From the NCBI GenBank assembly GCA_024743405.1, contig JANSWP010000013.1, forward strand, positions 1 to 64,000: a stretch of 64,000 nucleotides of DNA. Reading direction: 5' to 3'. Made by a program: the position numbers and the translations under genes. The stretch comes from Bacteroidota bacterium (GTDB taxonomy: Bacteria; Bacteroidota; Bacteroidia; Chitinophagales; Saprospiraceae). Below are positions 37,924 to 45,556 of the stretch, piece by piece; within the stretch, counting starts at the first letter, position 1, and every line of letters begins with the position of its first letter. The notes under the pieces were generated by a model. That model was not told the origin of the DNA. It searched no databases and saw nothing but the letters and a program-made list of their open reading frames with translations.

Positions 37924-38883
37924 ATGAATATTGTTATATTAGATGCTTACACAACCAATCCTGGAGATTTAAATTGGGATGGTTTAAAAAAGTTAGGAAA
38001 GGTTACTATGTATGATAGGACTTCCGAGGAGCAAGTAATTAGCCGGGCAAAAGGAGCAGATATACTCATTTCTAATAAGGTAGTTTTTGATAGAAAGACA
38101 CTTTTAGAGTTGCCAGATCTAAAATGTATCTGTGTTCTTGCTACAGGCTATAATAATGTAGATGTTGAGTTTGCAAAAGAGCAAAATATCTCAGTTTCTA
38201 ATGTTGTTGGGTATAGCACAGATTCAGTAGCTCAACATGTGTTTGCTTTAATTCTTGCCTTAACCAATAGAGTGGAAACACATTCACTGGATGTCGACAA
38301 AGGAAGCTGGGAAAATGCTAAAGATTGGACTTATCAACTTTTTCCACTTATTGATTTAAATGGTAAAACACTTGGTATATATGGTTTTGGGAAGATTGGT
38401 CAAAGGGTGGGCGAAATTGGAAAATCATTCGGAATGAAGATCATCTCTGCTCATAAACATCCTCAAAGAGATAAAAAAGAATGGGTTGAATTTGTAACGG
38501 AGAATGAACTGTTTCTTAGATCAGATTTTTTAACCCTTCACGCCTCTTTAAATGCAAGTAATGAATTTTTTGTAAATGAAACTACGCTTGGTTTAATGAA
38601 AAAGACAGCCTTCCTAATAAATACGGGCAGAGGAGGATTAATTAATGAAAAAGACTTAAAAGAAACTTTAGAAAATAATAAAATAGCAGGTGCTGGCTTA
38701 GATGTCCTTTCCACAGAACCTCCCAAGAATGGAAATATTTTAATCGGGACAAAAAATTGTCTTATTACACCACATCAAGCATGGGGAAGTTTTCAATCGA
38801 GAAAGCAATTAATTGAGGAAACTACTCTAAATGTAAAAGCTTTTATAGATGGTAAGCCGAGAAATGTGGTCAATCTTCTCTAG
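37924..38883 (+). CDS. D-2-hydroxyacid dehydrogenase (NAD-dependent)
   Basis: The 319-residue protein has the two-domain formate/glycerate dehydrogenase fold. The nucleotide site is GIYGFGKIGQRVG. The catalytic set is visible: Arg in INTGRGGLINE, Glu in VLSTEPP and His in TPHQAWGS. Upstream, LATGYNNVDVEFAKEQNISV is the substrate-loop segment. It is closest in style to glycerate (hydroxypyruvate) dehydrogenases, but the substrate is not certain. The gene starts 41 bp after tamL and may be co-transcribed with it. A strong bidirectional terminator follows. Confidence 0.92.
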   Translation: MNIVILDAYTTNPGDLNWDGLKKLGKVTMYDRTSEEQVISRAKGADILISNKVVFDRKTLLELPDLKCICVLATGYNNVDVEFAKEQNISVSNVVGYSTDSVAQHVFALILALTNRVETHSLDVDKGSWENAKDWTYQLFPLIDLNGKTLGIYGFGKIGQRVGEIGKSFGMKIISAHKHPQRDKKEWVEFVTENELFLRSDFLTLHASLNASNEFFVNETTLGLMKKTAFLINTGRGGLINEKDLKETLENNKIAGAGLDVLSTEPPKNGNILIGTKNCLITPHQAWGSFQSRKQLIEETTLNVKAFIDGKPRNVVNLL

Positions 38884-38903
38884 TCCTGGAAGGGGGAGTT
38901 AAT

Positions 38904-38943
38904 ACAAAAAAAGCGTGATGAAATTTTTTCATCACGCTTTTTT
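38904..38943. terminator. Bidirectional hairpin terminator
   Basis: AAAAAAGCGTGATGAAA pairs perfectly with TTTCATCACGCTTTTTT around a short T loop. The A and T tracts on each side make it functional in both directions, between the convergent dehydrogenase and LysM genes. Confidence 0.88.
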
Positions 38944-38946
38944 AAA

Positions 38947-39429
38947 TTATGCTTGAACAGGTGGTATTCGCAGCATTTGACCAGGATAAATTTTATCAGG
39001 GTCAGTTAACATTGGTTTGTTTGCTTCAAAAATTACAGGATATTTCATGGCATTACCGTAATATTGTTTTGCAATTTTTGAAAGAGAATCGCCACTTTTT
39101 ACTTCATGAAATTGAGCAGGAGGAGAAACAATTACGATGTTATCTTCAACTGTCGCAATTCCAGATACATTACCAACAGCCAAAATTACTTTTTCTCGCT
39201 CAGATTGAGAGGTAACTTCACCGCCTACGATAACATGATCATCATTTACATTTAATGTCAAGTTTTCGATTTTCAAGCCATGATTAGTCACAATCCCTCT
39301 CAACAACATTTCTTTTTGATCATTTGATAATCCTGGATCTTTTGGCTCTGGTGAATCAGCAGTTACTGTTTTTTTACCACCGCCAACTAAGGCTGCACCA
39401 GCTTTTTTAAGGAATGAAAATAGTCCCAT
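38947..39429 (-). CDS. lysM: BON-LysM protein (Kbp/YgaU-like)
   Basis: The protein has 160 residues and no signal peptide. A short N-terminal segment (MGLFSFLKKAGAALVGGG) is followed by a BON domain (about 40-103, GLKIENLTLNVNDDHVIVGG) and a C-terminal LysM domain (about 106-157, FHEVKSGDSLSKIAKQYYGN ending KIYPGQMLRIP). This order and length match the cytoplasmic YgaU/Kbp family, which in E. coli binds potassium. A LysM-based peptidoglycan role is the older annotation and cannot be excluded. Confidence 0.92.
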   Translation of the reverse strand: MGLFSFLKKAGAALVGGGKKTVTADSPEPKDPGLSNDQKEMLLRGIVTNHGLKIENLTLNVNDDHVIVGGEVTSQSEREKVILAVGNVSGIATVEDNIVIVSPPAQFHEVKSGDSLSKIAKQYYGNAMKYPVIFEANKPMLTDPDKIYPGQMLRIPPVQA

Positions 39430-39986
39430 AGAAGTCTAAAGTTTGATGAAGGTAGTTCAGAGAAGCGTTTTTGCTATTATTAAAAGCACTTCTCAAATCA
39501 ATCAAAAGGCATGTGAAAAAAAAATAATTTGAACTACCTCTTTTGGTTTAATAATTGAATAAATAGGAACAAATGTAGCGAAAATGTTTGAGTGAAAAAG
39601 TGAGATAAATCACTCACTCATTTTTTTGCTTTTTGTTTCCGGGTGATAAGACGAGGCAGAATGGAATGGTCACTTTTTTCAAGGCCTTTTTCAAAATTGT
39701 ACTCACAAGCCTTAGTCAATACGAGCTCAATATATTTCATCTTCATTTAGCGTTTCTAACAAAAAGTTACATTCATCGAAACAAAAAGATGATTTTTGAG
39801 TAAAAACGCTATATTTGCGAAGTTTTTTTCAAAGGTATATTTTGTATTGTTTAATTATTTGATAGTCAATGAGTTAATTAAATAATTCATGTTTTTTAGT
39901 TTACCATATGATTATTCAATTAGTTAATTAATTTTTTTTTCTAACGCTATTTTCATTTTTTTTTAATCATTTAAATCTTTGTTATC
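39430..39986. other. Divergent intergenic region upstream of secDF
   Basis: This 557-bp region lies between the LysM gene and secDF. No convincing gene is present. Around 39600-39660 there is a stretch (GATAAATCACTCACTCATTT, then GGTGATAAGACGAGGCA) that resembles the left end and, inverted, the inner part of the miniature elements. It could be a degenerate copy, but I found no paired ends or target duplication. The last 150 bases before secDF are very AT-rich and presumably hold its promoter. Confidence 0.4.
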
Positions 39987-42900
39987 ATGCAAGGTAAAGG
40001 AGTAGTAAAGTTCTTCTTGATAGTGATGACAATCGTTACGTTGGTTCAGTTTCTTTTTAATTTTCCGACAAGGAAGGTAGAAAAAGCAGCGGATGAATTT
40101 GCCAACAACGCTTGTCAAAACATGTCTGAGGAAGATCAGAAAGCGTGCTTCAACTCACAGCGCGCGAGTTACTTGGACTCGATGTCCAGCGAAACCGTAT
40201 TTTCAATTCCACTTCTGAAAGATTATACTTATCAGGAGTTGAAAGGCCAACAATTAGCCTTGGGATTAGACCTTAAAGGAGGCATGTCAGTCGTGCTTCA
40301 AGTTGATTTAAGAGAGTTTATCAGAGCTCTCGCCAATGATAGCAAAGACCCTACTTTTGAAAAAGCGTTAGACCTTGCTTCAGAAAGACTTAAAGAAGCA
40401 CAATCAGATTATGTAAGCTTGTTTGGTGATGCGTGGAGTGAAGAGGCGAATGGAAAAACATTAGCTTCCATATTTAGAAAAAATAATTCACTTAGTGAAC
40501 AAGTTAATGCTCAGACTTCAGATGGTGAAGTTGTGCGAGTAATACGAGAGCAAGCTACCGAAACTGTTCAGAGGACGTTTGAATTACTGAAAAAACGGAT
40601 TGATAAATTGGGTGTGGCTCAACCAAATGTTTCTTTGGATGAGGCGCGTGATTTGATATTGGTGGAATTACCAGGTATTGACAACCCTGAGCGTGCAAGA
40701 GCATTCTTGTCTGCTGCAGCGAAGTTGGAATTTTGGAAAATCTATAGAACTACAGACCAAAATCCAAGCATAATTCAAGCCTTGATTGCGGTTAATGATA
40801 AGCTTAAGTCTCTAGATGGAGGTGGTCAAGTAGATACACGAGAAATTTTATCTATCGATACCACATTTGCAACAGATGATCAAGGGAATATTGATAACTC
40901 ACAAGTTGTTAGTGTTGACACACAATTCATCGATAATCCTACGACTACAGGACCTCTTTTTGATCTATTTCAAATAAATGGAGGGAACCTTAGTCCATCA
41001 ATGCTGGGTATGGCGGAAGCTAATAAGCGTAAGGCTATTGATGCAATGTTGGCAAGAGATGAAGTAAAGGATTTGATTCCTTCAAGCTGTAAATTACTTT
41101 GGAGTCGTAATCCAGAGGATTATAACACGACTGATGAAGATGAAACAGAATACTATGTACTGTATGCTATCCAAAAAGAGCGTAATTCGAGTACTGCTCC
41201 ACTAGAAGGTGATGAAGTTTCTGATGCAACTTCGAATCCTGATCCAACTACTGGAGAAATGCAAGTTGCTTTGAATTTTAATCAAAAAGGGGCACAAACT
41301 TGGGGACGTTTGACACAAGAAGCATACAATGATAATAATAGAGAATTAGCTATTGTACTAGACGATGAGGTTGTATCTGCACCCTCTGTTCGTTCTCCAA
41401 TTTTGAATGGACGTTCTTCAATCACAGGAAACTTTTCTGTACAAGAAGCTGAAGACTTAGCTTCTATTCTGAAGATTGGTAAATTGCCGGCAAATCTTGA
41501 GAGTATTCAAGAATCAATTGTTGGACCTTCTTTAGGAGCAGAAAATATCAATAGAAGTGTTACTTCTATGGTAGGTGGATTTTTGTTGGTATTAGCTTTT
41601 ATGGTTTTCTATTATGGTGGAGCTGGTATTGTTTCCATTATTGCTTTGTTTATGAATCTATTCTTTATTTTCGGAGCATTAGCATCTTATGGAACTGTTC
41701 TAACATTACCTGGTATTGCTGGTATTATCCTGACTATTGGTATGGCAGTTGATGCCAACGTTATCATTTACGAAAGAATACGAGAGGAATTGCGAGAGGG
41801 CAAAAGCCTCAGAATGGCAATCCAAGATGGATTCCAAAATTCTTATTCTGCCATTATTGATGCCAATGTTACTACGATTTTGGTTGCAATGGTTTTGGCG
41901 AAATTTGGATTAGGTCCTATTAAAGGTTTTGCAGTGGTGTTAATTATTGGTGTATTGGCTTCCTTGTTTACTGCCGTTTTAGTGGGTCGATTAATGATTG
42001 ACTGGTGGACAAGTAAAGATAGAAACCTTACCTTTTGGACACCACCTTCAAGGAATGCATTCGCTAATTTAGATATAGATTGGTTAGGAAAGAGAAAGGT
42101 TGCCTACATGGTGTCTGGAGCGATTATTTTGGCAGGTCTTGGTTCCATGTTTACGCGTGGTTTTGACCTTGGTGTAGATTTCAAAGGTGGATATTCTTAC
42201 AATATCCAATTTGTTGGGGATGCACCAAATGCTGAAACAATACGTACAACTTTGACAGGTGTGTTTGATGGAAAAACTCCAGTTGTGAAGGCAGTAGATT
42301 CTCAAAATACCTACAATGTTGTAACTGATTACCTTGTTGATAGTAGTGAGGATGATGCTGCGGAGCAAGTAATGTCCAAATTACATGAGGGAATCAATTC
42401 TATTGCAGGAACGAATGTAAGTCTTGATGCTTTTAAAAATCCTGATGGTATTGGTACTCATGTTGAAAGCTCTAGTAAGGTTGGACCAACCATTGCAGAT
42501 GATATTAAGACAAGTTCTTATTATGCGACTATATTCTCCTTATTGTTAATTTTCTTGTACATCTTTATTCGATTTAGCAAGTGGCAATATAGTGCAGGTG
42601 CGGTGGCAGCATTATTCCATGATGTATTAGTGGTGATGGGTATCTTTTCTATCTTCCACGGTATCCTTGGATTCTCAATGGAAATTGATCAACCATTTAT
42701 CGCTGCGATTCTGACTGTAATTGGTTATTCGATAAATGATACAGTGGTTGTATTTGACCGTATTCGGGAGTTTATGGGTGTTTATACTGGAAAATCGAAA
42801 GAAGAGATCATCAATAAAGCGATTAACTCCACAGTGAGTAGAACGGTTATTACTTCTGTAACGACAATGTTTGTGGTTTTAATATTGTTCTTATTTGGTG

Positions 42901-43076
42901 GAGGTAGTATTAAAGGTTTTGCATTCGCATTATTGATAGGTATTATTGTTGGTACCTATTCTTCAATATTCGTTGCAACTCCTGTAATGTCTGATTTATC
43001 AGGGGAGTTGAAAGCAAAAGAAGTTAAAAAGTCTAAGAAATCTTCTTTTTCAAGAAGAGCTTCTGAAGCAAAATAA
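39987..43076 (+). CDS. secDF: SecDF fused protein translocase subunit
   Basis: SecDF uses the proton gradient to help pull secreted proteins through SecYEG. This 1029-residue protein fuses SecD and SecF, as is usual in Bacteroidota. An N-terminal membrane helix (VVKFFLIVMTIVTLVQFLF) is followed by the SecD P1 region (LALGLDLKGGMSVVLQVDL at about 89). The SecD membrane bundle contains GMAVDANVIIYERIREELRE. SecF follows from about 690, with DLGVDFKGGYSYNIQF and a membrane bundle containing YSINDTVVVFDRIREFMG. The conserved acidic residues of both DxxxxxxRIRE segments are intact. A rho-independent terminator follows directly. Confidence 0.97.
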   Translation: MQGKGVVKFFLIVMTIVTLVQFLFNFPTRKVEKAADEFANNACQNMSEEDQKACFNSQRASYLDSMSSETVFSIPLLKDYTYQELKGQQLALGLDLKGGMSVVLQVDLREFIRALANDSKDPTFEKALDLASERLKEAQSDYVSLFGDAWSEEANGKTLASIFRKNNSLSEQVNAQTSDGEVVRVIREQATETVQRTFELLKKRIDKLGVAQPNVSLDEARDLILVELPGIDNPERARAFLSAAAKLEFWKIYRTTDQNPSIIQALIAVNDKLKSLDGGGQVDTREILSIDTTFATDDQGNIDNSQVVSVDTQFIDNPTTTGPLFDLFQINGGNLSPSMLGMAEANKRKAIDAMLARDEVKDLIPSSCKLLWSRNPEDYNTTDEDETEYYVLYAIQKERNSSTAPLEGDEVSDATSNPDPTTGEMQVALNFNQKGAQTWGRLTQEAYNDNNRELAIVLDDEVVSAPSVRSPILNGRSSITGNFSVQEAEDLASILKIGKLPANLESIQESIVGPSLGAENINRSVTSMVGGFLLVLAFMVFYYGGAGIVSIIALFMNLFFIFGALASYGTVLTLPGIAGIILTIGMAVDANVIIYERIREELREGKSLRMAIQDGFQNSYSAIIDANVTTILVAMVLAKFGLGPIKGFAVVLIIGVLASLFTAVLVGRLMIDWWTSKDRNLTFWTPPSRNAFANLDIDWLGKRKVAYMVSGAIILAGLGSMFTRGFDLGVDFKGGYSYNIQFVGDAPNAETIRTTLTGVFDGKTPVVKAVDSQNTYNVVTDYLVDSSEDDAAEQVMSKLHEGINSIAGTNVSLDAFKNPDGIGTHVESSSKVGPTIADDIKTSSYYATIFSLLLIFLYIFIRFSKWQYSAGAVAALFHDVLVVMGIFSIFHGILGFSMEIDQPFIAAILTVIGYSINDTVVVFDRIREFMGVYTGKSKEEIINKAINSTVSRTVITSVTTMFVVLILFLFGGGSIKGFAFALLIGIIVGTYSSIFVATPVMSDLSGELKAKEVKKSKKSSFSRRASEAK

Positions 43077-43098
43077 TTTAGTTTATTTTTAGATTATT

Positions 43099-43136
43099 AA
43101 AGCCCCAATCGATGCAAATCGGTTGGGGCTTTTTTA
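43099..43136 (+). terminator. Rho-independent terminator of secDF
   Basis: AAGCCCCAATCGAT pairs with ATCGGTTGGGGCTT around a GCAA loop, followed by TTTTT. It sits 23 bp after the secDF stop codon. Confidence 0.9.
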
Positions 43137-43171
43137 TGGTTATATGTTTCATTAATTATGATTTAAAATAA

Positions 43172-43331
43172 GGGAGCAGAAAATAAATAAAGTACCCAAA
43201 TTTTGCACAGCTATTTTTTCTTCAGTCGAGGCAAAAAAAGCAGACATACCCATAGGTTTGGCGAGTATTTTTAACGAAAAATGAAGGAAAAAGAGCAAGT
43301 GAAATGGGTAGGTGATTTATTTCCTCCTCCA
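43172..43331 (-). mobile_element. Miniature inverted-repeat element, copy B
   Basis: This 160-bp element lies in inverted orientation relative to copy A and is highly similar to it apart from the 37-bp hairpin insert that copy A carries. On the plus strand it begins GGGAGCAGAAAATAAATAAA and ends with the inverted equivalent TTTATTTCCTCCTCC. Flanking TAA occurs at 43169-43171 and 43332-43334. It lies after the secDF terminator. Confidence 0.8.
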
Positions 43332-43353
43332 TAACTTAACCTTTAAGGCATAG

Positions 43354-43387
43354 TAAAAAAAAGTGTCATCTACAATGCAGATGACAC
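43354..43387 (-). terminator. Orphan minus-strand terminator-like hairpin
   Basis: GTGTCATCT (43363-43371) and AGATGACAC (43379-43387) form a 9-bp stem. On the minus strand it is followed by an eight-T tract. No leftward protein gene lies upstream of it (43388-43777), so it may end a short RNA or be an operator; the same half-sites recur in the palindrome at 43443. Confidence 0.6.
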
Positions 43388-43442
43388 GACAACATAACCA
43401 TGAAAATAATTAACCAAACTTTATTAAATCTTATATCTATAT

Positions 43443-43458
43443 AGTGTCAGCTGACACT
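43443..43458. promoter_or_regulatory. Perfect 16-bp palindrome upstream of ggt
   Basis: AGTGTCAGCTGACACT reads the same on both strands. Its GTGTCA/TGACAC half-sites match those of the hairpin 70 bp to the left. It probably binds a dimeric regulator; the target could be ggt, whose start is 320 bp downstream. Confidence 0.5.
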
Positions 43459-43777
43459 GAAATAAATGTTTTCTTTTTAGATAATTGTAATATAATTTCT
43501 TGAGATAAGACGCTTTAGAAAATTGAATTTTATTAATTATTCAATTGAGGTCTGTGAGAAAAGTATAATAGTAATAGTTTATTTCTTTTGAAAAAGATAA
43601 TAAGTAGTCCTTAAATTCTAACATGTGTGAGGGGTACAATTACTTGATTGAAATAAGGAATATTTTGAAAAATGAGTATTCAAAATTCAAGATTTCAAAT
43701 CGTTAATGTAACTTGTTGTTTTATAATTAGTGTTTCACTTTATATATATTTATATGTTTAACAAGTACAATGCCAAA

Positions 43778-45490
43778 ATGAAACGAATTAACCAACTTTA
43801 TTTTCTACTTCTTTTGTCCCTATTTTTTTCATGCAGGAAATCTAAAGTGGTTCCTATTTATGATATTCAAAAAAGTGTTATTTCCGAAGAAGCTATGGTC
43901 GTATCTGCTCATCCGCTTTCTTCAAAAGTAGGTTCAGATATCATGAAAAAGGGAGGAAATGCTGTTGATGCAATTATCGGTGTACAGTTTGCACTCGCAG
44001 TGGTATATCCAAGAGCGGGTAACATTGGAGGTGGAGGCTTTATGGTCATTAGAACAAAAGACGGTAAAGCGGCAAGCCTAGACTATCGCGAAAAAGCACC
44101 TTTGGCTGCAACCAATGACATGTATTTGGATGAGAATGGTGACCCAATCGATAGTCTAAGCCGTATGGGTCATTTAGCTGTAGGTGTGCCAGGAACTGTG
44201 GCTGGAATGATAGAAGCGCATCAAAAATATGGACAAATTGGTGATTTTAAAGAATTGATTCAACCAGCTATTGACCTTGCCAAAAATGGATTTAAAATAA
44301 CAATCACAGAAGCCAACCGCCTTAATGAATATCAAGATAGATTTAAGGCAGTAAACAAAACGGGAAAACCATTTGTGAAAAATGAAGAATGGAAAGAGGG
44401 AGATATATTTGTTCAGCATGATTTGTCAAAAACCTTAGAGCGCATAAGAGATAATGGGAAAGCAGGTTTTTATGAAGGGGAGACTGCCGATAAATTAGTT
44501 GCTGAAATGGAGCGAGGCGGCGGTTTAATCACTCATGAAGATTTGAAAAAGTATGATGCTATTTGGAGAGACCCGGTCGATGATTATTATAAGGATTTTC
44601 GGATAATCACAATGCCACCACCATCTAGTGGAGGAATTGCCCTGATGCAATTATTGAATATTGTTGAAGATTATCCTGTTAATGATTGGGGATTCCAGTC
44701 TCCAAAATCTATTCATTTGATGGCTGAAGCGATGCGCCGAGTTTATGCCGATAGAGCCGAGTATTTGGGCGATACAGATTTTTATCCAGTACCAAAAGAT
44801 TCATTGTTAAATGAAGAATATCTCGATGCTCGAATGGCTAATTTTGAGATGAATAAAGCCACTCCTAGTGATACGATTTATGCTGGTGATTTTAATTTGC
44901 CAGAACATTTTGAGACTACTCATACCTCCGTGGTAGACTCGGAAGGCAATGCTGCTTCCGTGACAACTACCTTAAACTTGAACTATGGCTCTAAAGTAGT
45001 GGTAGAGGGTGCTGGATTCCTTTTAAATGACGAAATGGATGATTTCAGTGCCAAACCTGGGGTTCCTAATTATTTTGGATTGATTGGAAATGAAGCGAAT
45101 GCCATTCAACCAGAAAAACGAATGTTAAGTAGCATGACACCGACCATTGTCGAGAAGGATAACAAATTATTTATGGTAGTGGGGGCTCCTGGTGGATCTA
45201 CGATTATTACTGCTGTTTTTCAGACTTTCATCAATGTTGCGGAACATAATATGGACTTAAAAGATGCCGTACATGCTAATCGTTTTCACCATCAATGGTT
45301 GCCCGACGAAATTAAAATGGAGGAAGGGTGCATTGATTCCTTAACTAGACATGCATTAATTGCCAAAGGACATCATTTTAATGAAGTTAAAAGGCTGGCT
45401 GTAATAAAAGCCATCTTAGCTTTACCTGATGGAAAATTGCATGGAGTAGGGGATTGGCGGAATCCAGATGATCATGCAGAGGGATACTAA
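43778..45490 (+). CDS. ggt: Gamma-glutamyltransferase, predicted lipoprotein
   Basis: GGT cleaves the gamma-glutamyl bond of glutathione and related compounds and is made as a self-cleaving precursor. I chose the ATG at 43778, giving the lipoprotein signal MKRINQLYFLLLLSLFFSC; the ATG at 43730 adds 16 residues before it. The protein has 570 residues. The autoprocessing site is TTHTSVVD with Thr380 as the predicted nucleophile. Other landmarks are GGNAVDAIIGVQFALAVV, GNIGGGGFMVIR, DYREKAP, PPPSSGGIALMQLLNI, the SSMTPTIV segment, and GAPGGSTIITAV in the small subunit. The lipobox suggests membrane anchoring on the periplasmic side or the surface. Confidence 0.95.
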   Translation: MKRINQLYFLLLLSLFFSCRKSKVVPIYDIQKSVISEEAMVVSAHPLSSKVGSDIMKKGGNAVDAIIGVQFALAVVYPRAGNIGGGGFMVIRTKDGKAASLDYREKAPLAATNDMYLDENGDPIDSLSRMGHLAVGVPGTVAGMIEAHQKYGQIGDFKELIQPAIDLAKNGFKITITEANRLNEYQDRFKAVNKTGKPFVKNEEWKEGDIFVQHDLSKTLERIRDNGKAGFYEGETADKLVAEMERGGGLITHEDLKKYDAIWRDPVDDYYKDFRIITMPPPSSGGIALMQLLNIVEDYPVNDWGFQSPKSIHLMAEAMRRVYADRAEYLGDTDFYPVPKDSLLNEEYLDARMANFEMNKATPSDTIYAGDFNLPEHFETTHTSVVDSEGNAASVTTTLNLNYGSKVVVEGAGFLLNDEMDDFSAKPGVPNYFGLIGNEANAIQPEKRMLSSMTPTIVEKDNKLFMVVGAPGGSTIITAVFQTFINVAEHNMDLKDAVHANRFHHQWLPDEIKMEEGCIDSLTRHALIAKGHHFNEVKRLAVIKAILALPDGKLHGVGDWRNPDDHAEGY

Positions 45491-45501
45491 TGAAATGAAT
45501 A

Positions 45502-45544
45502 AACAATCGAGGTTGTATCACTTAGGGATACAACCCCGATTGTT
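45502..45544. terminator. Long hairpin between convergent ggt and the M56 pseudogene
   Basis: AACAATCG-A-GGTTGTATC pairs with GATACAACC-C-CGATTGTT, an 18-bp stem with a single mismatch. It lies just after ggt. A TTTATT stretch follows on the minus strand. It is probably a bidirectional terminator. Confidence 0.75.
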
Positions 45545-45556
45545 AGGTAATAATGA

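Noticed and set aside
40000-43076. Possible split of secD and secF into two genes
   Set aside because: One uninterrupted frame covers both halves, and the fused form is normal for the phylum.
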